From contig JAFVTW010000017.1 of the NCBI GenBank assembly GCA_017503005.1, forward strand, positions 1 through 64,000: a stretch of DNA of 64,000 nucleotides. The letters run 5' to 3'. The notes under the pieces are model-generated. The model ran no database searches, was not told the origin of the DNA, and saw only the letters and a program-made list of their open reading frames with translations. Position 1 is the stretch's first letter. The number at the start of each line of letters is the position of its first letter. Positions 45,220-54,286 of this stretch are shown here, piece by piece. The stretch comes from Clostridia bacterium. GTDB lineage: Bacteria > Bacillota > Clostridia > Christensenellales > UBA1242. A program made the translations under genes and the position numbers.

Positions 45220-48200
45220 TTGAACTTTAAACAAATCGAAATGGTGGGTTTCAAATCGTTTGCCGATCCTATCAAAGTAACATTCGAGCAAGGTATTACT
45301 GCTATCGTAGGACCTAATGGTTGTGGTAAGAGTAATGTTGCCGATGCTATTCGTTGGGTATTAGGTGAACAAAGTAGCAAAATGCTTCGTGGTACCAGTA
45401 TGCAAGATGTTATCTTTAAAGGTACAGAAAAAAGAAAAAGTATGTCTTTTTGCGAAGTGTCACTACTATTTGACAACTCAAACAAAATTTTTAAAACAGA
45501 CTATGATGAAATATGTATAACTCGTAAACTGTATCGTAGTGGCGAAAGTGAATATATGCTTAACCACACAAACTGCAGATTAAAAGATATTGTAGAAATT
45601 TTGCATGATAGTGGTATAGGTAAGAGCGGTTATAGTATTATCGGTCAAGGTAAAGTAGAAGAAATTATCAATTCTAAACCAATAGACCGTCGTGCTATTT
45701 TTGAAGAAGCTGCTGGTATTGCTGGTTTCAAAGCTAAGAAGGTAGAAGCAGAAAGAAAATTAGAACGAACTCAAGATAACTTGGTTAGAATCACTGATAT
45801 TGTTTCTGAAATTGACAGACAATTAAAACCTCTTAAACATCAAGCAGAAGTGGCTAGAAAGTATCTAGAACTTAAAGAAAAACTTAAATCTTTAGAAGTT
45901 AATGCTTATATCTATCAATACGACTATGCTGCAGCTAATAAAGCAGAAATTGAAGAGAAAATCAATGCAATATTAGAAGAAATGAACCATAGACAAGGTC
46001 AACTTGACAAAGTTATTTTGGATTATAACAATACCTTTGAAAAGGTTGATTCTATCGATGGCGATATTTCAAAATTGAGAGATGTTATCTTAAATATTAC
46101 TGTTGAATTGGAAAAACAAGCAGGTCAAAACAATCTTATAAATGAAAAGATTCAATCAAAAACTATCGAAGCAAATCGTTTAAAAGATGAATTAGAAAAG
46201 ATTAATCAAAATGAATTAGCTTTCAATAAGGAATTGAATGCTAGACAAACAGATATTGCTACAAAGAAAGATAAGTTGAATCAGTTGAATGATAGAATTG
46301 CTGATGTAACTGTTAATTATGATAAGATTAATAGCGAACTTACTAAGAGTGAAGATGATGCAAAAGAAACTCAAAGAAAATTGTTCGAAGCTTTGAGTAA
46401 GTTGGGTGATGTTAAGGCTCAAATTAGTGCTTTAAATGCTGAAAAAACCACATATTTAGAGCAATTAAAGAATCTGGAAGCTAACTTAAACAATGCTAAA
46501 TCAAAACTTGCTGAAAGCAAGCAAAATGTAAATGATTCTAAGCAAAAGATTGAGGTTTTGAATCAAAAGAATAATAGCCTAAATAATATTGTTAATGATA
46601 ATTTAGCAGAACAAAACAGACTAGATATTGACTTTAAACAAGCCCAAAACAACCTTAATACTATTAGTTCAAATATTCTTTCATTAGAACATCGTAAGAA
46701 AATGTTGGAAGATATGCAAAGAGAATATGAGGGCTTTAATGGTAGTGTAAAAAGATTGCTTACTGATGCAGAACACAATGCTAGTCTTAAATCAAAAATT
46801 GTAGGTGTATTAGCATCACTTATTAAGGTTCCTCAAGACTATCAATCAGCTATCGAAATGGCATTAGGTAATGCCGTTCAAAACATTGTTACATATAGTG
46901 ATGATGGGGCAAAGGAGCTTATTGCATATCTAAAACAAAAAGAGTATGGTAGAATTACATTCTTGCCTATCAACACGGTAAAAGATCGTTATTTTGATTC
47001 AAGTTATCGTAAATTGTTAAATAGTCAAGGTGTGTATGGTGTTGCTAGTGAATTAATTTCATACAACAAAAACATATCAAATATTATTTCTAGTTTGTTG
47101 GGTACTACTGTGATTGTAGACAATACAAATACAGCTGTTTCATTAGCTAGACAAACCAAATATGCTTTTAGAATTGTTACACTAGATGGTGATGTTATTA
47201 ATCCGCAAGGTAGTATAACTGGTGGTAGCAAAAAATCACAAGTTGCAAACTTACTATCTCGTGAAACCGATATCGAAAATTCTAACAAAGCTATTCAAAA
47301 ACTACTTGCAGAAAAAGAAGCTGTATCTAATACAGTTCAAAATTTAACAAGTAAGTTAAATGCAATTAGTGAAGTTATCAAACAAAAAAGTGCAGAACTT
47401 CGTGATGCTGAAATTAGCTTGGCTGCAGAAAAAGAAAGATACGAAAAGTACAATTCTATTAGTTTAAGCTTAGAAGCTGAAGTAAATTCATTGACTGGTG
47501 AAATTGCTAAGTCGAATCAAATTGTAGAAGCTATTACTAGTGAAGTTGCAAAGATTAGTAATACCGAAGATTTGGAAGAAAATCCAACTACAACTTTAGA
47601 AGAGAACAATAGCCAATTTAGTCAAATGAGGGCACAAAGAGACAGCTATGCAAATGAGCTTACAAACTTAAAAGTTGAAACAGCATCAATCTCTAGTGAG
47701 ATACTAAGTTTGGAAAGCGACATAGAGAGAATCAAGTTTGCTATTAGTAGTAATGCTGGTCTTCGTGTAGAAGTGGAAGCAGCTATAGAAGAAAATAATA
47801 ATCAATTATCATCACTTAAAAATATTATGGGTGAAGCTAGTCAAAGCAACAATGTAAACCTAGATATCAAAAAGTTAGATGATACAAAAATTGAAGTTGA
47901 AAAATTGTCTAATGAAAAAATTAACTTGCAATCAAATTTGAGAGCTTTAGAAGAAGAAAGAATGAATTTGACTAATGAAGTTAATAAATTACAAGATAGA
48001 AAACATCAACAAGATATTAATTTATCAAAAATTGATACAGATATCGAAACATTGCAAGAGAGAGTATGGACTGAATATGAATTGACATATAGTACAGCTC
48101 AAGACTATAAATTGCCAGAATTTGATGTAAAACAAGGACTTTTAGACATAAACACATTACGAAAAGAAATAAACAAATTAGGTAATGTAAATGTAAATGC

Positions 48201-48798
48201 TATCGAAGATAGCAAATTGTTAGAAGAAAGACATGGTAATTTGTATACTCAAGCTCAAGATCTAATCAAAGCTGAAGACGATTTGAAACAAATCATTAAA
48301 GAATTGTCTGACGAAATGACAGCTAGATTTGATGATGCATTCAACCAAATTAATTCAAACTTTGGTGTAGTATTCAAAGAACTATTTGGTGGCGGTAGTG
48401 CTAGACTTCAATTAGTTCAATCTGAAGATATGTTGGAAGCAGGTGTAGATATCGTGGCTGAGCCTCCTGGAAAGAAATTGAGTAACATTACACTTCTTTC
48501 TGGTGGTGAAAAATCATTGACAGCTATTGCAATTTTATTTGCAATTTTGAGATTGAGACCAATGCCATTCTGCTTGTTGGACGAAATTGAGGCAGCTCTG
48601 GACGAAGCCAATGTTGCTAGATTTGCTGCTTACTTAAGAAGATATTCTGCTGAGACTCAATTCATTGTTATTACTCACAAAAAGCCAACTATGGAACATG
48701 CTGATGCATTGTTTGGTGTAACGATGGAAGAGAAAGGTGTAAGTAAAGTTGTTTCTGTTAAACTTACAGAAGCTATTAAAAATATAGAGGAAGATTAA
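45220..48798 (+). CDS. smc: Chromosome segregation protein SMC
   Basis: This 1192-residue condensin ATPase organises the chromosome with ScpAB. Layout: N-terminal ATPase half with Walker A GPNGCGKSNV (residues 31-40) and YRSGESEYMLN; a first coiled coil (about 165-500); a hinge near residues 515-660 (MALGNAVQNIVTYSDDGAKELI ... GGSKKS); a second coiled coil (about 680-1010); and a C-terminal half with signature TLLSGGEKSLTAIAILFAI and Walker B CLLDEIEAALDEANV. The length is typical. It starts with TTG at 45220, supported by CGGAGGA 7 bases upstream; no ATG fits. Four bases separate it from ftsY. Confidence 0.98.
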   Translation: MNFKQIEMVGFKSFADPIKVTFEQGITAIVGPNGCGKSNVADAIRWVLGEQSSKMLRGTSMQDVIFKGTEKRKSMSFCEVSLLFDNSNKIFKTDYDEICITRKLYRSGESEYMLNHTNCRLKDIVEILHDSGIGKSGYSIIGQGKVEEIINSKPIDRRAIFEEAAGIAGFKAKKVEAERKLERTQDNLVRITDIVSEIDRQLKPLKHQAEVARKYLELKEKLKSLEVNAYIYQYDYAAANKAEIEEKINAILEEMNHRQGQLDKVILDYNNTFEKVDSIDGDISKLRDVILNITVELEKQAGQNNLINEKIQSKTIEANRLKDELEKINQNELAFNKELNARQTDIATKKDKLNQLNDRIADVTVNYDKINSELTKSEDDAKETQRKLFEALSKLGDVKAQISALNAEKTTYLEQLKNLEANLNNAKSKLAESKQNVNDSKQKIEVLNQKNNSLNNIVNDNLAEQNRLDIDFKQAQNNLNTISSNILSLEHRKKMLEDMQREYEGFNGSVKRLLTDAEHNASLKSKIVGVLASLIKVPQDYQSAIEMALGNAVQNIVTYSDDGAKELIAYLKQKEYGRITFLPINTVKDRYFDSSYRKLLNSQGVYGVASELISYNKNISNIISSLLGTTVIVDNTNTAVSLARQTKYAFRIVTLDGDVINPQGSITGGSKKSQVANLLSRETDIENSNKAIQKLLAEKEAVSNTVQNLTSKLNAISEVIKQKSAELRDAEISLAAEKERYEKYNSISLSLEAEVNSLTGEIAKSNQIVEAITSEVAKISNTEDLEENPTTTLEENNSQFSQMRAQRDSYANELTNLKVETASISSEILSLESDIERIKFAISSNAGLRVEVEAAIEENNNQLSSLKNIMGEASQSNNVNLDIKKLDDTKIEVEKLSNEKINLQSNLRALEEERMNLTNEVNKLQDRKHQQDINLSKIDTDIETLQERVWTEYELTYSTAQDYKLPEFDVKQGLLDINTLRKEINKLGNVNVNAIEDSKLLEERHGNLYTQAQDLIKAEDDLKQIIKELSDEMTARFDDAFNQINSNFGVVFKELFGGGSARLQLVQSEDMLEAGVDIVAEPPGKKLSNITLLSGGEKSLTAIAILFAILRLRPMPFCLLDEIEAALDEANVARFAAYLRRYSAETQFIVITHKKPTMEHADALFGVTMEEKGVSKVVSVKLTEAIKNIEED

Positions 48799-48802
48799 TT
48801 GT

Positions 48803-49693
48803 ATGGGGTTCTTTTCAAAACTGTTTGCTGGACTAAAGAAGACTAAAGATAGTATTGCTAGCAAATTAAATTCAATATTTGTTGGCGAACTAGATGACGA
48901 GTTTTATGAAGAATTAGAATATGTATTAATAAGTTCTGATATCGGTGCAGAAGCTACCGAAGAAATTATTGAAGAAGTGAAAGCAAAGGCAAAAAAAGAG
49001 AAAATCAAAACTGTTGATGATTTCAAAGCTTTGCTTAGAACTGTAATGATTGAAATTTTAAACGAGGCCAAAGATGAAGAGTTGGAGTATCCTGCACTAA
49101 TTACTTTTGTAGGGGTAAACGGTGTAGGTAAAACAACTGCTATAGGTAGACTGGCTCACAAGTTTAAATCAGACAAAAAGTCTGTTTTGATGGTGGCAGG
49201 AGATACATTTAGAGCTGCTGCTAGTGATCAGCTTACAGAGTGGTCAAAAAGAGCAGGGGTTAGAATTGTAAAATATACCGAAGGTGCTGACCCTGGTGCT
49301 GTTGTATTTGATGGTATTACAAGTGCCAAAGCAAAGAAAGATGATGTGGTGCTTGTAGATACTGCAGGTAGATTACACAATAAAGCTAATCTTATGGAAG
49401 AATTAAAGAAGATATCAAAGGTTATAGGTCGTGAGTGGGAAGGAGATTACAAGAACTATCTAGTAATTGATGCTACCACTGGTCAAAATGCTTTGTCTCA
49501 AGTAGAAACATTCAATGAATGTGTGGGTATTGACGGTATAGTGCTTACTAAACTAGACGGCACAGCCAAAGGTGGTATAGTGTTTGCTATAGCCAAAGAA
49601 TACGGTATACCTGTAAAATATGTAGGTGTAGGCGAAGGAATTGACGATATTGTTGACTTTGATCCAGAAGAATTTGTTAATGGTATAGTATAA
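48803..49693 (+). CDS. ftsY: Signal recognition particle receptor FtsY
   Basis: This 296-residue SRP GTPase at the membrane receives Ffh-nascent chain complexes. It has an N-terminal amphipathic helix MGFFSKLFAGLKKTKDSIASKL, an N domain (about 25-95), and a G domain with GVNGVGKTT (104-112), DTAGRLHNKANL and TKLDGTAKGG. It lacks the long acidic A domain of E. coli FtsY, which is normal for Firmicutes; the N-terminal helix probably binds lipid. The ATG has GAGGAAG 9-10 bases upstream. It is co-transcribed with smc and closed by a terminator, which separates it from ylxM-ffh. Confidence 0.97.
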   Translation: MGFFSKLFAGLKKTKDSIASKLNSIFVGELDDEFYEELEYVLISSDIGAEATEEIIEEVKAKAKKEKIKTVDDFKALLRTVMIEILNEAKDEELEYPALITFVGVNGVGKTTAIGRLAHKFKSDKKSVLMVAGDTFRAAASDQLTEWSKRAGVRIVKYTEGADPGAVVFDGITSAKAKKDDVVLVDTAGRLHNKANLMEELKKISKVIGREWEGDYKNYLVIDATTGQNALSQVETFNECVGIDGIVLTKLDGTAKGGIVFAIAKEYGIPVKYVGVGEGIDDIVDFDPEEFVNGIV

Positions 49694-49720
49694 AACTTGT
49701 ATATTTATTAAATAATTATA

Positions 49721-49757
49721 AAACATCAACCAAACAATAGGGTTGATGTTTTTTTGA
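49721..49757 (+). terminator. smc-ftsY terminator
   Basis: AAACATCAACC (49721-49731) pairs with GGTTGATGTTT (49741-49751), followed by T-rich sequence. Confidence 0.88.
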
Positions 49758-49785
49758 TTTTGTAATAAAAATATCAAACAAATTA

Positions 49786-49813
49786 TTGACAATATTTTAT
49801 TTTTAAGTATAAT
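49786..49813 (+). promoter_or_regulatory. ylxM-ffh promoter
   Basis: Consensus TTGACA (49786-49791), a 16-base spacer, then consensus TATAAT (49808-49813). It is one of the strongest-looking promoters in the window. Confidence 0.85.
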
Positions 49814-49818
49814 ATCTT

Positions 49819-49842
49819 ATGTAAAGTAATTTTGCTTTACAT
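49819..49842 (+). other. 5'-end hairpin of the ylxM-ffh transcript
   Basis: ATGTAAAG (49819-49826) pairs with CTTTACAT (49835-49842) around an 8-base loop, starting at the predicted transcript start. It could stabilise the mRNA 5' end; function is inferred. Confidence 0.5.
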
Positions 49843-49856
49843 TAAAAGGTTTTGAT

Positions 49857-50177
49857 ATGACTTTAGAAGAAACAATTTATATTAGTTCACTGTACAATAT
49901 CTATGGCAAATTGTTGACTGATAAGCAACAACAAATTTTTGAAAATTATGTTTTTGAGAATTTGAGTTTGGCAGAAGTTGCTGAGAATGTTGGTATATCT
50001 AGACAGGCTGTTTTGGATTGTGTAAACAAATGTTGTACTATTCTAAATAAATACGAAAAATCGTTAGGTATTTGTAAGAGTAATGAGAGGGTAAAAGAGA
50101 TTTTACTAGAAGCGAAACAAAACCTTACTAATGAGAAATTGATTAAAAAAATCAATGATTTATTGACTAATATATAA
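49857..50177 (+). CDS. ylxM: YlxM/p13-like DNA-binding (sigma-70 region 4-like) protein
   Basis: This 106-residue helix-turn-helix protein is encoded immediately before ffh in Firmicutes. The HTH is clear: LTDKQQQIFENYVFENLSLAEVAENVGISRQAVLDCVNKC (about residues 20-59), like sigma factor region 4. In streptococci YlxM modulates SRP assembly; a similar role is likely from context. AAAAGG precedes the ATG. Nine bases separate it from ffh, so the two are co-transcribed from the strong promoter upstream. Confidence 0.93.
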   Translation: MTLEETIYISSLYNIYGKLLTDKQQQIFENYVFENLSLAEVAENVGISRQAVLDCVNKCCTILNKYEKSLGICKSNERVKEILLEAKQNLTNEKLIKKINDLLTNI

Positions 50178-50186
50178 GGAGAGTAT

Positions 50187-51506
50187 ATGGCTTTATTTGG
50201 TTCATTAAGCGAAAAATTATCACATGTTTTTTCGAAGCTTACCAAAAGGGGTGTGCTAACTGAACTTGAAATCAAAAATGCAATGAGAGAAATAAGAATT
50301 GCATTACTTGAAGCTGATGTAAACTTTTTAGTTGTTAAAGATTTGGTTTCAAAGATTTCTGAAAAATGTACAGGTGAAAGAGTTCTAAAAAGTTTAACAC
50401 CTGGTCAACAAGTTATCAAAATTGTAAATGAAGAATTGACTGCTTTGATGGGTAGTACAAATTCTAAACTAACAATAGCTAGCAAGCCTCCTACAATTAT
50501 ATTGATGTGTGGTTTGCAAGGTGCAGGTAAAACCACAATGTGTGGTAAGCTTGCTAAAATGCTTAAAAAGCAAGGTAAAAAACCATTACTAGTTGCTTGT
50601 GATATCTATAGACCTGCAGCTATCAACCAATTAAAGGTGGTAGGTAAATCTGTAGATGTAGAAGTATACGATGAAGGTACAAACAAACCTGAAAAAACAG
50701 CTGTTAATTCTTTAAAGTATGCAGAAAATAAGGGTTATGATGTAGTAATCATAGATACTGCTGGTAGACTGCATATAAGTGAAGAATTGATGGATGAACT
50801 TAAAGACATTAAGAAAGCAGTTAAGCCTACAGAAATTTTGCTTACAGTTGACTCAATGACAGGTCAAGATGCTGTTACAGTAGCAGAAGGGTTTAACAAT
50901 GAGTTAGATATCACAGGTGTAATTCTTACCAAATTAGATGGTGACACTCGTGGTGGTGCTGCACTTAGTATCAAGGCTGTCACAGGTAAACCTATCAAAT
51001 TCTGTGGTGTTGGTGAAAAAATGGACGATATCGAGCCATTCCACCCAGACCGTATGGCTTCTAGAATTTTGGATATGGGAGATGTATTGACCCTTATCGA
51101 AAAAGCTCAAACAATGGTTGATGAAGAAGAAGCTAAAAAATTCGAAAAGAAATTTAGAGAAAATTCATTTACATTTGAAGATTACTTAGCTCAATTTGAC
51201 CAAGTAAAGAAAATGGGAAATATATCAGACCTATTAAATATGATACCTGGTGCAAGTAAGTTTAAGTTTAATGCAAATATGATAGATGAAAAGCAAATAG
51301 CTAGAAACAAAGCGATTATTCAAAGTATGACACCATACGAAAGAAGAAATCCTGATTGTATCAAAGGTAGTCAAAAGAAGAGAATTGCTGCAGGTTCTGG
51401 TACATCTATCCAAGAAGTAAATGCTCTTATCAAAAACTTCTATCAATCAAAAGAATTGATGAAGCAAATGTCTAATGGTAAAGGCAGATTTAGATTACCA
51501 TTTTAA
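50187..51506 (+). CDS. ffh: Signal recognition particle protein Ffh
   Basis: This 439-residue SRP54 GTPase binds 4.5S/6S RNA and signal sequences. N domain residues about 1-90; G domain with GLQGAGKTTMCGKLA (109-123), DTAGRLH, and TKLDGDTRGGAALS; M domain from about residue 300, with SDLLNMIPGAS and the RNA-binding SGTSIQEVNALIKNF. The tail after it is short (QMSNGKGRFRLPF). Length is normal. AAGGAGAG is just upstream. It is followed by rpsP after 66 bases. Confidence 0.98.
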   Translation: MALFGSLSEKLSHVFSKLTKRGVLTELEIKNAMREIRIALLEADVNFLVVKDLVSKISEKCTGERVLKSLTPGQQVIKIVNEELTALMGSTNSKLTIASKPPTIILMCGLQGAGKTTMCGKLAKMLKKQGKKPLLVACDIYRPAAINQLKVVGKSVDVEVYDEGTNKPEKTAVNSLKYAENKGYDVVIIDTAGRLHISEELMDELKDIKKAVKPTEILLTVDSMTGQDAVTVAEGFNNELDITGVILTKLDGDTRGGAALSIKAVTGKPIKFCGVGEKMDDIEPFHPDRMASRILDMGDVLTLIEKAQTMVDEEEAKKFEKKFRENSFTFEDYLAQFDQVKKMGNISDLLNMIPGASKFKFNANMIDEKQIARNKAIIQSMTPYERRNPDCIKGSQKKRIAAGSGTSIQEVNALIKNFYQSKELMKQMSNGKGRFRLPF

Positions 51507-51537
51507 TTAGTTTTTAAATTTTTTTGGTTCAAAAAAA

Positions 51538-51551
51538 TTGTATATATACAA
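51538..51551 (+). promoter_or_regulatory. Palindrome in the rpsP leader
   Basis: TTGTATATATACAA is a perfect 14-base palindrome ending about 10 bases before the rpsP ribosome site (AAAAAAGGAG). It could fold as a small hairpin or bind a dimeric protein. Confidence 0.4.
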
Positions 51552-51572
51552 ATTTAAAAAAGGAGAAAATTT

Positions 51573-51869
51573 ATGGCAGTTAAAATTAGATTAACTCGTT
51601 TAGGAGACAAGAAATCACCATTCTATCGTGTTGTAGTAGCTGATTCAAGAACATCAAGAGATGGTAAAGTTATCGACAAAATCGGTACATACGATCCAAA
51701 AACAGATCCTGCTGAAATCAAAATTGACACTGAAAAAGCAAAAGAATGGTTAGTTAAAGGTGCTCAACCAACAGAAACAGCTAAAACTATCCTAGTTAAA
51801 GCTGGTGTTATTGCAGCTACTGATAAAAAGACAGCTCCAAAGTCAGACAAAAAGAAAAAACAAGCATAA
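51573..51869 (+). CDS. rpsP: 30S ribosomal protein S16
   Basis: This 98-residue small-subunit protein needed for 30S assembly matches along its length: [26 protein letters not shown] is split into the usual blocks [29 protein letters not shown] and a lysine-rich tail ([13 protein letters not shown]). AAGGAG lies 9 bases before the ATG. It stands between ffh and khpA as in most Firmicutes. Confidence 0.98.
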   Translation: MAVKIRLTRLGDKKSPFYRVVVADSRTSRDGKVIDKIGTYDPKTDPAEIKIDTEKAKEWLVKGAQPTETAKTILVKAGVIAATDKKTAPKSDKKKKQA

Positions 51870-51885
51870 TTAAAGGGGACTAAAC

Positions 51886-52116
51886 ATGGAACAATTAATT
51901 AGTTATATTGTTAAATCATTAGTTGATAACCCTGACAAAGTTGAAGTTTCAACCGAAAACGAAAGTGAAAAGGTTATTATCTTAAAAGTGGTTGTTGATC
52001 CATCTGATTTAGGAAAAGTAATCGGTAAGGGTGGCAAAATTGCTAGCTCTATCCGTACAATAGTTAAGTCAGCTAGTGCAAAATCTGGCCGTCGTTTTAT
52101 TGTTAAAATTTCTTAA
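51886..52116 (+). CDS. khpA: KH-domain RNA-binding protein KhpA
   Basis: This 76-residue single KH domain protein has the GxxG loop in VIGKGGKIASSIRTIVKSA (about residues 45-63) and the closing SGRRFIVKI. KhpA forms a complex with KhpB (Jag/EloR) and binds many small RNAs. It lies 16 bases after rpsP with its own AAGGGG site. A terminator follows, ending the ylxM-ffh-rpsP-khpA unit. Confidence 0.95.
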   Translation: MEQLISYIVKSLVDNPDKVEVSTENESEKVIILKVVVDPSDLGKVIGKGGKIASSIRTIVKSASAKSGRRFIVKIS

Positions 52117-52121
52117 AATAT

Positions 52122-52147
52122 AAAAGTGCTATAGTTAGCACTTTTTT
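52122..52147 (+). terminator. Terminator after khpA
   Basis: AAAAGTGCTA (52122-52131), TAGT, TAGCACTTTT (52136-52145) plus more T. Confidence 0.88.
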
Positions 52148-52150
52148 TAT

Positions 52151-52179
52151 TTGTTAAAACTAAAGTTGTATGCTAAAAT
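52151..52179 (+). promoter_or_regulatory. rimM-trmD operon promoter (extended -10)
   Basis: TTGTTA (52151-52156), a 17-base spacer, then TAAAAT (52174-52179) preceded by TGC. Confidence 0.7.
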
Positions 52180-52251
52180 AAAAAAGTAATTTAGTACTGT
52201 GCAAACATTTCAAAATTGCACAAATATAGGCTTATTTTAAAGGTGAAACAT

Positions 52252-52722
52252 ATGAATAAAATTGAAATAGGAATGCTTACTAAACCTCAAGGGCTTAAAG
52301 GAGAATTTAGAGTAAAACACAAGATGGAAGCTATCAAGGTTTTTTTTGATTTGAAACAGGTAGAAATCAATCGTGTAACTTACGATGTTTTAAAGGTTGT
52401 AGACAGAGGTGGGTTTTTTATTTTAAAAACTAAACAACTTACAGATATCAATCAAATTGAACCTCTAAGAACAGCTAAGGTGTATGCTTATGTTTCTGAA
52501 GAAGTGGCAAATGATGTAAATCATAATTTGGGTTACAAGGTTGTGGCTGATGGTGTAGAACTAGGTACTATTGTAGATGTAAACAATTATGGCTCTACTG
52601 ATGTGTATTTCTTAGGTACAGGTCAATCTTTTGCTGCCATTCCTAATTTGATTGAAAGAATTGATGATGAAAATAAGGTTATGTATGTTGACTCTAATTT
52701 AATCAAAGAGGTAATTCTATGA
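52252..52722 (+). CDS. rimM: Ribosome maturation factor RimM
   Basis: This 156-residue 30S maturation factor binds S19. It has an N-terminal RimM barrel (IEIGMLTKPQGLKGEFRVKH) and a C-terminal PRC-barrel (LGYKVVADGVELGTIVDVNNYGSTDVYF). The ATG at 52252 is chosen because AAGGTGA lies 5-7 bases upstream; an in-frame ATG at 52216 would add 12 residues not typical of the family. Its stop overlaps the trmD start by four bases. First gene of the rimM-trmD-rbgA-rnhB-yraN operon. Confidence 0.94.
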   Translation: MNKIEIGMLTKPQGLKGEFRVKHKMEAIKVFFDLKQVEINRVTYDVLKVVDRGGFFILKTKQLTDINQIEPLRTAKVYAYVSEEVANDVNHNLGYKVVADGVELGTIVDVNNYGSTDVYFLGTGQSFAAIPNLIERIDDENKVMYVDSNLIKEVIL

Positions 52723-53396
52723 AAATAACCATTCTAACATTGTTTCCTAAGATGTTTGAAGCTCTTAATGAAAGCTTGATAGGTAAAGCTATCGCTAAGG
52801 GTGCACTTGATATTGATGTTGTCAATTTTAGAGATTTTTCACTAGACAAGCACAAAAGGGTGGATGATTATGCTTTTAGTGGTGGTGCGGGATTAGTTCT
52901 TACTCCACAGCCTATTTATGATGCTATTCAAAGTGTGCTTACACCAGATAGTTATGTGGTATATATGTCTCCAAAGGGAACACCACTTACTCAGGCTAAA
53001 GTTAAACAAATTTCTACAGATATCAAGCATTTAGTTGTTATTTGTGGTCACTACGAAGGGTTAGATGAAAGAGTAATTGAACTATGTGTAGATGAGCAAA
53101 TAAGTGTGGGTGATTTTGTGCTAACTGGTGGCGAAATACCTGCTATGGCACTTGTTGATTCTGTTAGTAGATATATTGATGGTGTGCTACACAATCCGGA
53201 AAGTGTAGAAGATGAAAGTTTTTCGGATAATTTGCTAGAGTACCCACAATATACTAGACCTAGAGAGTTTATGGGTTTAAAAGTCCCAGAAGTTCTACTA
53301 AACGGCAATCACAAAGCTATAGAACAATGGAAGCAAGAGCAAAAACTTGCCGAAACTAAGAAATATAGGCCAGATTTATTAGATAAAAAGGATTAA
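52719..53396 (+). CDS. trmD: tRNA (guanine37-N1)-methyltransferase TrmD
   Basis: This 225-residue SPOUT methyltransferase makes m1G37 in tRNAs, preventing frameshifts. The trefoil-knot region reads VICGHYEGLDERVIELCVDEQISVGDFVLTGGE (cofactor site), preceded by VYMSPKGTPL and followed by NPESVEDESF and PRE...VPEVLLNGNHKAIEQWK, all family hallmarks. ATG overlaps the rimM stop (ATGA). It ends three bases before rbgA. Confidence 0.98.
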   Translation: MKITILTLFPKMFEALNESLIGKAIAKGALDIDVVNFRDFSLDKHKRVDDYAFSGGAGLVLTPQPIYDAIQSVLTPDSYVVYMSPKGTPLTQAKVKQISTDIKHLVVICGHYEGLDERVIELCVDEQISVGDFVLTGGEIPAMALVDSVSRYIDGVLHNPESVEDESFSDNLLEYPQYTRPREFMGLKVPEVLLNGNHKAIEQWKQEQKLAETKKYRPDLLDKKD

Positions 53397-53398
53397 TT

Positions 53399-54286
53399 AT
53401 GATAATTCAATGGTTTCCAGGGCATATGACCAAGGCCCTTAGAATGATGGAAAAAGAAATAAAGGTAGTAGATGCTATTATTTATGTTCTAGATGCTAGA
53501 GCTCCTTTTTCTTGTGTAAACCCTAAACTAAACACTATAATAGGTGACAAACCTATTATCTATATTTTAAATAAGTGTGATTTAGCAAATACTGAGTATA
53601 CCAAACAATGGCAAGAATATTTTGCTAAATTTGGTGCTACTTGTATTATGTTGAATTCTACCGAAAGTGGCACAGCTAAGAAGGTTGAAAATGCTATTAA
53701 AAGTGCACTTGTTAACAAGGTTGATAAATTAAAACAAAAAGGTATCAATACTATTTTAAGAGCGATGGTTTTGGGTGTGCCAAACAGTGGTAAAAGTACA
53801 CTTATAAACAACCTGTGTGGTGTGGCAAAAACTATTACGGGCAATAGACCTGGTGTTACTAAGGGGAAACAGTGGGTAAAGATTGCTAGCGGTATTGAAA
53901 TTCTAGATACTCCTGGTACTTTGTGGCCAGCATTTGACAACAATCAAGTGGCTCATCATTTAGCTTATATCGGCTCAATCAAAGAAGAAGTATTAGATGT
54001 GCCTAGTTTGAGTCTTGACCTAATTACAGACCTAAATAAGATTGATAAGCAAATATTGGAGAACAGATACAATATTGAAATATTTGAAGATGATGAACCT
54101 ATTATGATTTTGGAAAAAATTTGTGAAAGTCGTGGCTACTTACTGAAGAAACAAGAGCTTGACTACGATAGGGGGGCTTTTGCAATCCTTAATGATTTCA
54201 AGAGTAATAGATTGGGTAAGATATCACTAGAAAGGGTAGAAGATATCAAAAAACTGAAGATAAAAGATAGGAAACAAGATGCTTGA
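53399..54286 (+). CDS. rbgA: Ribosome biogenesis GTPase RbgA (YlqF)
   Basis: This 295-residue circularly permuted GTPase is needed for 50S assembly. The motif order is permuted: G4 NKCD (residues 58-61) comes before G1 GVPNSGKST (126-134) and G3 DTPGTLWP. It starts MIIQWFPGHMTKALR, the classic RbgA N-terminus with the conserved His9. The C-terminal helical domain spans about 195-295. It lies between trmD and rnhB as in B. subtilis, but the rplS gene usually found just before it has moved to 55388. Confidence 0.97.
   Translation: MIIQWFPGHMTKALRMMEKEIKVVDAIIYVLDARAPFSCVNPKLNTIIGDKPIIYILNKCDLANTEYTKQWQEYFAKFGATCIMLNSTESGTAKKVENAIKSALVNKVDKLKQKGINTILRAMVLGVPNSGKSTLINNLCGVAKTITGNRPGVTKGKQWVKIASGIEILDTPGTLWPAFDNNQVAHHLAYIGSIKEEVLDVPSLSLDLITDLNKIDKQILENRYNIEIFEDDEPIMILEKICESRGYLLKKQELDYDRGAFAILNDFKSNRLGKISLERVEDIKKLKIKDRKQDA

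Noticed and set aside
45126-45485. 119-residue minus-strand frame over the smc start
   Set aside because: It is antisense to the smc Walker A region and has no ribosome site.
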